Below are positions 18,662 to 27,684 of a stretch of DNA of 49,175 bases, piece by piece. The DNA is from an uncultured Bacteroides sp. (GTDB taxonomy: Bacteria; Bacteroidota; Bacteroidia; Bacteroidales; Bacteroidaceae): assembly GCA_947074275.1 (NCBI GenBank), contig CAMTPA010000015.1, forward strand, positions 1 through 49,175, given 5' to 3'. The notes beneath the pieces were generated by a model. The model was not told where the DNA came from. It did not search any database and was given only the letters and a program-made list of their open reading frames with translations. Position 1 is the stretch's first letter. Every line of letters starts with the position of its first letter. A program made the translations under genes and the position numbers.

Positions 18662-20515
18662 CTATTCGAATGGATTAAAACAACCAACCGCAGCATCATA
18701 CGACCATCCCATTGTCTGTAAAATACCAGGACTACGTGTCAAGATTCCATCGGGCACATCAAAGAAGTTGTAATTACCCGTAGTAGAGTTCATTAATTCT
18801 TCCTCGGTAGTGACACATTTATAATCGATTGTTGCAGCTACATCGGTGGCAGTCGCTTGCGAAGCTCTCATATTGCTTGTTACTTCCGCCATAGTCATAC
18901 CTTCGCGATTGTTGGCAAACGTGGTAGCATTCACACCCAATTTAAGTTGATAAGTCACTGCCCAAGTAGCTTTCTTTTGACCGTTTATCTTTGAGGTATT
19001 TTCGCCCAAATCATTCGAGAACATATTACGTCTTCTAAGATCATAAAAGCGTTTTCCTTCAAATGCTAATTCAACCATACGCTCATTCATTAGCAACTCA
19101 ATTTTGCTAAGCGAAGAAGGTGCTTTAAGTCCATATTGATAATCGCCAACAGGAATGCCAGCACGACTACGCAACTGACCCAAACAATCGTACATAGTGT
19201 TATCATCACCAATTTCCAAAGCAGCTTCAGCCATATTTAGCAACACCTCTGCATAACGCATTTCTATCCAACAAGTGCTTGTTTTAGAAAAATCTGCAAT
19301 AGCAGGGTTGAGCATCTTGCGAGTATAATATCCAGTTGAAGTTGCAGCATTTCCCGAAGGGTCACCATTGCGATATGTCCACTGACGATACGATGTATTA
19401 CCCTTATAAGGGAAATAGCAACCGTTGTAAACAATAGTAGAATAAAAACGTGGGTCACGATCTTGCCAGTAATTCAAATCATTGGCTGCTTTTGTATAAG
19501 CCGAACCATCTGCATTAGGAAACGCCATTACCAACAAAAGCGAAGGCATATTTGATGGACGAGATGTAGTGTTGTTGGTTTGCGAACCTGGACGAACACT
19601 ATTTTCATAGCCATGATATTTTTTTGCAGCATCATACACAGTTACAAACAGTGCTTCCTTATTTGTATAGCCACGAGTTAAGAATACCTTATTAATATCT
19701 GTACCAACAGGCCATTGTTCAGTCACATTTGTAGTACAGTCTAGAAGTCCATAACCATCTTGTGTACAAATTTCTATCGCTTTCTTGTTAGCATCATAAG
19801 CTGCTTGCCAGCGATCACGAGCTACCTGTGTGCCTTGATTGGGCGTGAATTGAGGACTTGCATAATAGAGCAAGATACGACCTAACATTGATGCAGCAGT
19901 TGCACGTGTCGCCAATCCCCATTTAGAATCGTCCCATTTTGCAGGAAGCATATCAATGGCTTTTTGCATATCCTCTTGTATATATTTGATACAATCAGAG
20001 GTTTTATCACGTTTTTGATTTTTAATTTCCTCATCGGTCAAATAATCTACTACCGTAGTTACATAAGGCACTCCACCGTGGTTCAACACCATTTTCCAGT
20101 GTTGATAAGCCCTAAGAAAATATAGCTGTCCCTCGATATTGCTACGTGCAGCTGGCAACATTTTACTGCTTTTCATTTCGTCTAAAGCAATGTTGATATT
20201 ACGGATAACAGAGTAGTTATCGGCCGAGAAAGTACCTACCTTGCCAAAACCAAGCGTGCCTTCCATAAGCTCATTCAGATTGCCACCAATTTCATCAGAG
20301 CACGATGTGGGACGAGCAGTACCATACACATAGTCACCTCCAAATTCAGGAATAGATTTTGAGTAGATACCATTCACAAACAGCTGAGCAGATTGCTCAC
20401 TGTGCCATATATTGGTACTGATCTCAGCATCATTATCTATATTCAGATAATCTTCGCACCCCACCAAAAGCGGCAATAGGCAAAATATGCTGATAAGTTT
20501 TTTATTTAGTTTCAT
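18662..20515 (-). CDS. susD: SusD/RagB-like surface glycan-binding lipoprotein
   Basis: 617 residues. A lipoprotein signal ends with the lipobox LLVGC, followed by acidic residues (EDYLNIDND) that favour surface export in this phylum. The body has the SusD TPR-like helical pattern, with LYFLRAYQHWKMV near residue 130 and the C-terminal signature YAEVLLNMAEAALE and LAFEGKRFYDLRRRN. Together with the SusC-like transporter it forms the lid-and-barrel complex that captures oligosaccharides at the outer membrane. The 15-bp gap after susC indicates co-transcription. Substrate is inferred to be a pectin oligosaccharide from the surrounding enzymes. Confidence 0.96.
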   Translation of the reverse strand: MKLNKKLISIFCLLPLLVGCEDYLNIDNDAEISTNIWHSEQSAQLFVNGIYSKSIPEFGGDYVYGTARPTSCSDEIGGNLNELMEGTLGFGKVGTFSADNYSVIRNINIALDEMKSSKMLPAARSNIEGQLYFLRAYQHWKMVLNHGGVPYVTTVVDYLTDEEIKNQKRDKTSDCIKYIQEDMQKAIDMLPAKWDDSKWGLATRATAASMLGRILLYYASPQFTPNQGTQVARDRWQAAYDANKKAIEICTQDGYGLLDCTTNVTEQWPVGTDINKVFLTRGYTNKEALFVTVYDAAKKYHGYENSVRPGSQTNNTTSRPSNMPSLLLVMAFPNADGSAYTKAANDLNYWQDRDPRFYSTIVYNGCYFPYKGNTSYRQWTYRNGDPSGNAATSTGYYTRKMLNPAIADFSKTSTCWIEMRYAEVLLNMAEAALEIGDDNTMYDCLGQLRSRAGIPVGDYQYGLKAPSSLSKIELLMNERMVELAFEGKRFYDLRRRNMFSNDLGENTSKINGQKKATWAVTYQLKLGVNATTFANNREGMTMAEVTSNMRASQATATDVAATIDYKCVTTEEELMNSTTGNYNFFDVPDGILTRSPGILQTMGWSYDAAVGCFNPFE

Positions 20516-20530
20516 AAGTCTATATCTTTA

Positions 20531-23500
20531 TTAAAATCCGATGTTAATACCAAAGTTAAATGTACGTATTTGAGGGTAGTCACTCCAATATCCTACATAA
20601 GCATCTTTATAAGGGTATGGATTTACAATAGTCCATAAATTGTTTCCCGTAAAGAATACACGACAAGAAGCGATACTTGCCTTACTAAGCACATTGGCTG
20701 GCAACGAATAAGAGACATTCAATGTACGCAGACGCAATGAGTGTCCATCGCGCATCCAGAAATCTGAACGTTCACCGCGAAGTGAGTTTTTATCTAAACG
20801 TGGGTAGATAGCATCGGGATTAGCCAAAGAACCATCCTCATTTGCGATAGCATAATTTCCATACCATTCGCTCAACAAGTTTGATGTAGTAGATAAAAAA
20901 TCACCAGTACGTCCACCGCCCGATGCTGTTGTATAAAATCCTTTATCAAACACCACATCATGGCCAAAATGTCCACTCAATAAAGCTGAAACCGAAAGAC
21001 CTCTCCAGTTGAACCCAAGAGTTACACCGTAATTATATGGAGCACTGTCGTACTTGCTAATAATACAATTGTCACCACTTTGATTAATAATACCATCAGG
21101 TTGCTGGTTGTTGACTGTTGTACCACGGTCTTGATACATCAGCATACCCGGACGAAGTTTATCCCATTTCAATCCCAACACATCAATATCTTCTTTATTT
21201 CCTGAGGCTGTATTGGCTGTCAAGTACTCAATATAATCTTCCACATCTTGCCAAGTGCGTGCCATACCATCACCTTTGCCATTTTTACCTTTCCACACCT
21301 TGTAACCTACCTCACCACCGCGTATGCGTCCTTCTTCATCTTGCCAAGTACCTACAATACCAGGATTCTGATATTTCTTAATCACCTTGCTACGTGAGAA
21401 TGAGAAGTTTGCACGTGCATTGACTGACCAATCACGATTGATTTGCTTTCTGTATCCAGCAGAGAATTCAAAACCCCAAGCATTTTGCGCACCGTAATTG
21501 ATTTTAGGAGTAGTGCCCGAAATACCCGCAGCTTGTGGGAACGTACTTTTTGCTTCATCCAAAATATCGAAAGTATGCTTAAAGAAATAGTCTGCTTCAA
21601 AAGAGAAACCATTGTCCATCATAAAATCGATACCAACGTTGTAACTATCTGTTTTCTCCCACGATGAGTTCAATACCACCAAACCACTTAATTTAGGTTC
21701 CAACAATGTTTGAGATGATCCTGTTTCACCACCTCCCAAAAGGAAATCGCCCGATCCAAATTGATACGCTTGCCTCCATTGTCCTAAAATGGCTTTGTCA
21801 TTACCAATACGTCCATAGCTGGCACGAAGTTTTAAGTTTTCAATACCACGAACGTTGTTCTTGAACCAGTTTTCTTCAGAAATTCTCCAGCTACCTGATA
21901 ATGAGTAGAACAACCCCCAACGATAACCTGGTGCAAAACGAGTAGATGCTTCGTATCTCAAAGTTCCTTCAAACAAGTAGCGATCGGCATAAGAATAATT
22001 TAAGCGACCGATATGCGACAAACGTCTGGTCAAAGGTTGGAAAGAAGATGTACCTGTCAGATTGTTGGTATTGAACCCTTGTAGCGAATTTACATTGTCA
22101 ATCACGACATCTTGTGCTGTGATGCTCAAACCATTGTCACTCGACTCAGCAGCTTCAAATACATACATTGCCGAAAGATTGTTGTCACCAAACTTACGTG
22201 TATAATTCACTTGAGGGTTGATTTGATAAGAGTACCCAAAGTCAGCTCCATCACTGTAACTTTGTCCATTAGTTTGTGTTGTACTTCCTACCAAATTGTT
22301 ATTTACAAGTCGTCCTGTATAAGTTTCTCCAGCACTGTTTGTGTAAGTCAAGTTTTCAAAGTTATAAACCGTATAAGGACGATAGATATTACGTCCGTTA
22401 GCACCAGTACGAGCATAGCTCATCGAAAGATTTACCGACAAACCTTTTACCCAACGAACATCGTAATCAAATTTAGCTCCCATTGAGGTGTTATCATCGC
22501 GTTTCGATTTAGAAGACCCACTATCAAAAATAGCCAAAGGATGCGTATCCGAAGAAGTCAAACCATTGCCTACGGGCAATCCATCAATGTAAGCAGGAAT
22601 CCAGCGTGGCATACGGTTCAAATCACTAAATGTACCATACATCAACTGAGGTTCTTTATCCTTGTTGTTGAGTGGCATATGGGTAGATTTTGTAGCGTAG
22701 TTCATATTGAACGAACCTTTTAAATACTTTGTGAAGTTCACATCAAGTCCCATACGGAATGTGAAGCGATTCATATTCAAATCGGCGAAGTTACCATCAG
22801 CATAAGTATATGAACCGCCAATAAAATAACGTACCTTCTCAGAGCCACCACTCACGTTCAGTGTATGGCGTGTGTTAAGGGCTGTTTGCCAAGCTTGATC
22901 CAACCAGTTGTAATTGACACCTTGTAAATCACCCAACTCTTGATCGGAAAAAAAAGTATAGTTACTTGCGTCCCCTATCCCACTGTAAATTTCTTCACGC
23001 CACATATCATTCAATGCAGAAGCCTGTTGATATGATGACATCATATCGGGCATACTTACACCACTCGAAAAACCTACTGAACCAGAGTAGTTGATTGAAG
23101 TTTTACCCTCTTTACCACGCTTAGTCGTTACTAAAATAACACCACCAGCACCACGCACACCATATACGGCAGCAGAGGCATCCTTCAACACAGAGATGTT
23201 ATCAATTTCAGAAGCATCGAGCTGGTTGAAAGATGTAGCATCGCGAATAAACCCATCAATCACATATAGAGGAGATTCATCATTCCAAGAACCGCTTGTA
23301 CGAATCTTGATCGAAGCGTCTGCAATGGGATTACCAGTAGATTCACCAACAGTAACACCAGGCATTGTACCCATTAACACAGCAGTCAAGTTGGTAGCTG
23401 GAATATCGTCCAACTCATTCATCTTTACACTCGCTACTGCGCCTGTAAGATTTGCACGTTTCACTGTACCATAACCTACTACTACCACTTCGTCCAATAC

Positions 23501-23905
23501 TTTTGAGTCTTCTTGCAACACAATGTTGAGATGCGCTCCAGATTTTACGTGTACAACCTGTGTTTGATAACCCACAAATGAGATAACCAATTTGGCATTG
23601 GCAGGAACAGACAAGCTAAAGTTACCATCCAAATCGGTAATTGTTCCTGTAGTTCCACCTTCGACCTTCACACTGGCACCGATAACTGGTTCGCCATTGG
23701 GTTCTACAATTGTACCTTTCGCTGTGATTTGTTGATTCACCACTTGCACTACCGCTACATCATCCGCAGCATTTGCAGACAATGGAGTAACCACAAGCCA
23801 CGAACACAAAATCATAGCTGCACAAATAGGTTTACGCAAGTGCTGTTCGAGCATAAACCCTTTCATAGTAATTTTTTGAGCCATAGAATTGAATATTAGA
23901 GGCAT
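20531..23905 (-). CDS. susC: SusC/RagA-like TonB-dependent outer-membrane oligosaccharide transporter
   Basis: About 1124 residues. An N-terminal signal (hydrophobic core ICAAMILCSWLVV, ending SANA) precedes a carboxypeptidase-D-like regulatory domain (about 65-140; GTITDLDGNFSLSVP), a TonB box region with EVVVVGYGTVKR, the plug (about 150-270, with IDNISVLKDASAAVYGVRGAGGVILV) and a 22-strand-type barrel to the end (NFGINIGF). It imports glycan fragments in a TonB-dependent way with the SusD partner encoded next. In-frame ATGs at 23884 (MAQKIT) and 23866 (MKGFML) are alternative starts; the longest is given because A-rich sequence precedes it and it lies only 3 bp after the isomerase gene. 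It is the third-to-last gene of a transcript starting upstream in the hydrolase block or at the isomerase. Confidence 0.96.
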   Translation of the reverse strand: MPLIFNSMAQKITMKGFMLEQHLRKPICAAMILCSWLVVTPLSANAADDVAVVQVVNQQITAKGTIVEPNGEPVIGASVKVEGGTTGTITDLDGNFSLSVPANAKLVISFVGYQTQVVHVKSGAHLNIVLQEDSKVLDEVVVVGYGTVKRANLTGAVASVKMNELDDIPATNLTAVLMGTMPGVTVGESTGNPIADASIKIRTSGSWNDESPLYVIDGFIRDATSFNQLDASEIDNISVLKDASAAVYGVRGAGGVILVTTKRGKEGKTSINYSGSVGFSSGVSMPDMMSSYQQASALNDMWREEIYSGIGDASNYTFFSDQELGDLQGVNYNWLDQAWQTALNTRHTLNVSGGSEKVRYFIGGSYTYADGNFADLNMNRFTFRMGLDVNFTKYLKGSFNMNYATKSTHMPLNNKDKEPQLMYGTFSDLNRMPRWIPAYIDGLPVGNGLTSSDTHPLAIFDSGSSKSKRDDNTSMGAKFDYDVRWVKGLSVNLSMSYARTGANGRNIYRPYTVYNFENLTYTNSAGETYTGRLVNNNLVGSTTQTNGQSYSDGADFGYSYQINPQVNYTRKFGDNNLSAMYVFEAAESSDNGLSITAQDVVIDNVNSLQGFNTNNLTGTSSFQPLTRRLSHIGRLNYSYADRYLFEGTLRYEASTRFAPGYRWGLFYSLSGSWRISEENWFKNNVRGIENLKLRASYGRIGNDKAILGQWRQAYQFGSGDFLLGGGETGSSQTLLEPKLSGLVVLNSSWEKTDSYNVGIDFMMDNGFSFEADYFFKHTFDILDEAKSTFPQAAGISGTTPKINYGAQNAWGFEFSAGYRKQINRDWSVNARANFSFSRSKVIKKYQNPGIVGTWQDEEGRIRGGEVGYKVWKGKNGKGDGMARTWQDVEDYIEYLTANTASGNKEDIDVLGLKWDKLRPGMLMYQDRGTTVNNQQPDGIINQSGDNCIISKYDSAPYNYGVTLGFNWRGLSVSALLSGHFGHDVVFDKGFYTTASGGGRTGDFLSTTSNLLSEWYGNYAIANEDGSLANPDAIYPRLDKNSLRGERSDFWMRDGHSLRLRTLNVSYSLPANVLSKASIASCRVFFTGNNLWTIVNPYPYKDAYVGYWSDYPQIRTFNFGINIGF

Positions 23906-23908
23906 TTA

Positions 23909-24820
23909 TTATTTTTGAAATATATTTTTCAGGTATTCTACATTTTCACCGTAGTTCTTTTTCACATTCCGCACATCATCTTTGTTGCGCGAACGTTCCA
24001 CAACGAGCCACCCTTTCCATTTCATTTTACGAAGAGTTTTTTTTATTTTCTTCATATCAATACGCTCGTTGTGGGGAAGTGTCACACCATCTGTATCGGT
24101 GCAATGTATCTGACAAATGCGCTCACCACCCAATGTGCGTAGTTCTTTATAAAGATTACGACCATTTTCGAGTGCATTTTGAAATTTAAAATAGATTTTA
24201 ATACCGGGAGAGTCAATTTCATTGAGTAGCTTCACCTCTTCGACAGCAGGTAGCGAAGTTTCTATTCCGATAATCTTTCCTTTTGCAGCAGCCATATCGC
24301 CTACTTCTTTCAAGCGTTTCACCAATTCGGGGCGAATTTCTGGGTTTTTCTGCAAGTCACATCCAGTACCCAAAGGCAGAAAAGCAACCTCTACTCCCAT
24401 CACTTCGAGAGTGTTGATGCAGTCTTGCACAAGTGCTTTGTAGTTGGGATGTGCGGCAAACGACTGCCCATAAAAGCCCGACATAGCAATGGATGAAATA
24501 GGTATATTAAACTCTGTTGATTTCTGTTTGAATAGTTGTTGAAAATGATCTTCGCGCAGCTTGTTGTCAAAAGAATCACGTGTTCCAAGACTGCCCATAT
24601 CAAGTTCTATCCCATCGCAACCCAACTCGCTTGCCAATTGAAATGCACCAATCTTTTGGCGTTTCAGAATCATCCAGTCGCAAACTGCCACTTTATAATC
24701 TTGTTTGCCTGTTACTACATTTGAGCTGCAAAGTGTAATGGCCATACTGCTTTCAGAGCATATCAGTAAAAGCAACAAACCTATCATCCTTAGATAAGTA
24801 TCGTATTTCTTGTTTTTCAT
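23909..24820 (-). CDS. Exported sugar phosphate isomerase/epimerase-like TIM-barrel protein
   Basis: 303 residues of the xylose-isomerase-like / AP-endonuclease-2 TIM-barrel superfamily. Signature segments are ELGCDGIELDMGS, IGIETSLP (metal-ligand Glu type), QIHCTDTDG (His/Asp metal ligands) and WLVVERS near the end. It begins with a signal sequence (IGLLLLLICSESSMA), so it is predicted to act in the periplasm, where phosphorylated sugars are not expected. A free-sugar or oligosaccharide epimerase or isomerase, or a non-catalytic role, is therefore more plausible. It precedes susC by 3 bp. Exported members of this superfamily occur in other Bacteroidetes glycan loci, with function generally unknown. 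Confidence 0.83.
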   Translation of the reverse strand: MKNKKYDTYLRMIGLLLLLICSESSMAITLCSSNVVTGKQDYKVAVCDWMILKRQKIGAFQLASELGCDGIELDMGSLGTRDSFDNKLREDHFQQLFKQKSTEFNIPISSIAMSGFYGQSFAAHPNYKALVQDCINTLEVMGVEVAFLPLGTGCDLQKNPEIRPELVKRLKEVGDMAAAKGKIIGIETSLPAVEEVKLLNEIDSPGIKIYFKFQNALENGRNLYKELRTLGGERICQIHCTDTDGVTLPHNERIDMKKIKKTLRKMKWKGWLVVERSRNKDDVRNVKKNYGENVEYLKNIFQK

Positions 24821-24856
24821 TTTAGAATTAATGCCAACCCTATTTGGTTAAAAAAT

Positions 24857-24899
24857 ATATAGTGAGGACGGATTAATTATTAATACGTACTCACTATAT
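24857..24899 (-). terminator. Rho-independent terminator after the GH2 gene
   Basis: ATATAGTGAG (24857-24866) and its complement (24890-24899) form a stem, followed on the minus strand by a T-rich tract. It lies between the GH2 stop (24921) and the isomerase start and could separate the hydrolase block from isomerase-susC-susD, or act as an attenuator setting their ratio. Confidence 0.72.
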
Positions 24900-24920
24900 T
24901 TAAGGAAAATGCTAAATTAT

Positions 24921-27527
24921 TTAGTTAGCAATTCCAAAATCTGTTTGCTGTTGTTCCACCTCTTCCAAGAGTTTTTGTTTCTCTTCTTCGGTGAGTTGTG
25001 TTGCATTGCTGCTGCCAGTTCGATTGTTAGAAGCTTTTATTTGTATTTCTTCTACAAAACAATATGGAAATTCTGCCGCTATACTTTCAAATTCTATTTC
25101 AGCTTCGGCAGGTGCGTGTGTTCCTTCAAATTGCACCTTAGCCTTCACTTTGATAGTGCCTGGCGTGCGAGTAGAGCGAACCAGCACAGGAGCAGAGCCA
25201 AACTCTACGGGGCGCGGATTAGCGTGAATTGATTCATCACCGATGATTTCACCTTCCCCTTCTACGGTAAATACAATATTTTCTTTTGCCAATCGACGTA
25301 CGTTTCCGTTGTCGTCAGTCACTTCAGCCACCACCACAATGAAGTCCGAACCATCTGCCATTAGTTCTTTTCCATTTTTATCTACACGAAGACGTAGTTT
25401 AGTGCTACGACGCGAAGGCATTTTCTGAGTGCTACACACCACTTCGCCGTTGATAATACCTTCGGCTACCATATTCACCTTTTGCCAGTTCTTTTGCAGA
25501 TAACTAAAATTGCGAGCTTCCCAAAAGTCCCATACATTTTTGAAAACCACGGGAGGATTGAGCATATGTCCTTCTTCGCGAACCACAGGCAGTGTCCAGC
25601 TCTTCTCGCCATCGTACATCGACAAACGTATCGAATCGCAATTGGTAAATACTACTACATCTTCATCCGAAAACTGAGACATCTCGTGAGCAATGTAAAT
25701 CATCGGGCCACTTTCTATCACAGGCGACACAAAATCGGCTGGGCTTTGACTACGAAACATATAATAGGCGTATTTAGGCTGACGGAAAGCATCGAAGATA
25801 CCTCCCCAATATGGGTCGGGATGATAGCCACGTTGATGATCGAACGGATGCCACTGCGCTCCACCAATAAATTGCCCCGTGGTGCGATACATCTCATCAT
25901 AGCTTTTGGCCAACGATAATGCCTGAATGGTGAGCGGACGTTCTCCCCAACTACGGCTTGCGCGGTTGTTGTTGTTGTGAGCATACCAATCATCCACATT
26001 CTCGCCAAACTCACGTGTGAAAATGTTCTGTTTGGGTTTATCTTCTTTTTCATCATCACCCGGCCAAGCAAACACCACGTCATAGTGTTCTTCTACACCA
26101 GCCGAATGCACATCGGCAGCAGCTACGGGTCTGCCCGAATAAGGAAATTCATCTCTTGTGATTTGCAAAGCTTCCATCGAAAATTCGAGCGGAAAGCGTG
26201 TTTCATTCAAAATAGGTTCCCACATCAACACACTGGGATGATTGCGGTCGCGACGGATAATTTCGCGTGTGTTTTGATGAGCACGTTCGCCAAATATCGA
26301 ATCTTTGTTCCAGTATTGCCAACCGGGAGTAGCCACAATCACAAACAAGCCAAGTTCATCGCAAGCGTCCATAAACGAAGGGTCTTGTGGATAGTGCGCC
26401 GTGCGAATGATAGTACATCCTGCATCACGCAAACGTTTTGCATCACGCCATTGTTGCGAATTGGGCGAAGCATTGCCCACATAAGCAAAATCTTGATGAC
26501 GGTTGGCTCCTACAAGCTGGCCATAAGGCTGGTCATTGAGCCAAAATCCTGCTTCGCCTCTAAACTCAGCTTTGCGGATACCAATGCGTGTAATCCCACC
26601 ATCAATCATCTTACCGCCTTGCTTGATGCACGATTGCACCTTATATAAATAAGGAGATTGTGGCGACCAAAGATGAGGGTTGCGAACCACGATTTTCTGA
26701 TTGACAGTTTTACTTTCGCCTACACCAAGCGATATGCGATTTGAAACAACCCTTATTACTTTGCCTACACTATCGGTCAGGGTGGTTTCTACAACTACCG
26801 ATTGTGTTTTGCCCGATTTGTTGGCCACCTCGGTATTTACATATACATCGGCACTTTTAGAGCTAATATTGTCGTAGTGAACAAACACCCCGCCACCTGC
26901 TACCTTGTTGGCCTCCACCGCATCGGTAATGGCAACTGGTGATTTGGCAATCATCCACACATCACGATAAATTCCACCGTGATAGGCAAAGTCGAGTGTA
27001 TACTGACGCTTACCTGGAGGATAGCTTTTATCATCGCTATTATCGGTCATCACTGCTATCAAGCAACTATCACCCGGTTCAACTCCGTATTCATCTAAGT
27101 TGATAATAAACGGGAGGTATCCCCCCACGTGTTCTTGAATCTTTTTCCCATTCAGATAAATATCTTGCTTACCCATAGCCGCTTCAAAGTGAATCGAAAC
27201 ATTCTTACCTTTGGTTTCGGAAGGCACCACAAAACGTTTGCGATACCACGCTTCGCCTTGGTAGTTGCGATTGCCACTTGCCTCGGCAGGCATCAATTCT
27301 ACCGTATGTGGCGTAGACACAATTTCCCAAGCCGAGTCATCAAAATCCATTTTTTCGGCTCCTGACACATCGCCTTTGTGAAATCGCCAACCGGGGTTGA
27401 AGTTGTAAACCATTCGTCCACTATTAGCCAAGGGATAAAACCCAGCTACCGATGTGTTTTGCTGTGCATACACCGCAACGGTGCATAAAAATAAAAGAAG
27501 TGCAGTAATCTTTCTCATACCAGTCAT
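24921..27527 (-). CDS. Glycoside hydrolase family 2, probable beta-galactosidase
   Basis: 868 residues with a signal peptide ending at AVYAQ. Order: jelly-roll sugar-binding domain (about 40-200; WRFHKGD, SWEIVSTPHTVEL, AWYRKRFVV), immunoglobulin-like domain (about 210-310), TIM barrel (about 315-610) and C-terminal beta domains (about 680-830; GEGEIIGD). Catalytic acid/base is inferred as Glu442 in WEPILNE and nucleophile as Glu506 in TREFGE; RTAHYPQDPSFMDACDELG is a further GH2 signature. The signal peptide indicates a periplasmic enzyme trimming oligosaccharides after SusCD import. Beta-galactosidase acting on rhamnogalacturonan or arabinogalactan side chains is the likeliest activity given the neighbours; GH2 also includes beta-glucuronidase and mannosidase activities. 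An ATG three codons in (27518) is an equally good start. Confidence 0.92.
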   Translation of the reverse strand: MTGMRKITALLLFLCTVAVYAQQNTSVAGFYPLANSGRMVYNFNPGWRFHKGDVSGAEKMDFDDSAWEIVSTPHTVELMPAEASGNRNYQGEAWYRKRFVVPSETKGKNVSIHFEAAMGKQDIYLNGKKIQEHVGGYLPFIINLDEYGVEPGDSCLIAVMTDNSDDKSYPPGKRQYTLDFAYHGGIYRDVWMIAKSPVAITDAVEANKVAGGGVFVHYDNISSKSADVYVNTEVANKSGKTQSVVVETTLTDSVGKVIRVVSNRISLGVGESKTVNQKIVVRNPHLWSPQSPYLYKVQSCIKQGGKMIDGGITRIGIRKAEFRGEAGFWLNDQPYGQLVGANRHQDFAYVGNASPNSQQWRDAKRLRDAGCTIIRTAHYPQDPSFMDACDELGLFVIVATPGWQYWNKDSIFGERAHQNTREIIRRDRNHPSVLMWEPILNETRFPLEFSMEALQITRDEFPYSGRPVAAADVHSAGVEEHYDVVFAWPGDDEKEDKPKQNIFTREFGENVDDWYAHNNNNRASRSWGERPLTIQALSLAKSYDEMYRTTGQFIGGAQWHPFDHQRGYHPDPYWGGIFDAFRQPKYAYYMFRSQSPADFVSPVIESGPMIYIAHEMSQFSDEDVVVFTNCDSIRLSMYDGEKSWTLPVVREEGHMLNPPVVFKNVWDFWEARNFSYLQKNWQKVNMVAEGIINGEVVCSTQKMPSRRSTKLRLRVDKNGKELMADGSDFIVVVAEVTDDNGNVRRLAKENIVFTVEGEGEIIGDESIHANPRPVEFGSAPVLVRSTRTPGTIKVKAKVQFEGTHAPAEAEIEFESIAAEFPYCFVEEIQIKASNNRTGSSNATQLTEEEKQKLLEEVEQQQTDFGIAN

Positions 27528-27570
27528 AGTCTATGTATATCTGTAGTGTTCAACCCTTCAGTTTGTTTCA

Positions 27571-27662
27571 TTTAGTTTCAGTCCATTGAAACTTTTATTT
27601 CACGCTGGTGAAACTTTAGTTCCACCGCATTGGAACTTTTGTTTCATCGCATTGAAACTAAA
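27571..27662. repeat. Four-unit array of GTTTCA/TGAAAC palindromes with exact 22-nt period
   Basis: Four 18-nt units, each a 6-bp palindromic arm pair around a variable 6-nt centre, start at 27575, 27597, 27619 and 27641. Joints are TTTT or TTTA, and the array is bounded by TTTA and TAAA. The third unit has the compensated pair GTTCCA/TGGAAC, so pairing is kept while sequence changes; the second has one arm change. It fills the 157-bp gap between the DUF5703 stop and the GH2 start. A three-unit relative lies in opposite orientation at 35325-35394. Confidence 0.9.
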
Positions 27663-27684
27663 TCAACTTTGAACAGTTGTTATT

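Noticed and set aside
23866..23905. Separate leader peptide before susC
   Set aside because: The extra N-terminal residues are in frame with susC and simply reflect alternative ATG starts at 23905, 23884 and 23866.
27571..27662. CRISPR array
   Set aside because: Units are 18-nt palindromes with 6-nt variable centres and 4-nt joints. Spacers are far too short, no cas genes are present, and the second copy is inverted and next to unrelated genes.
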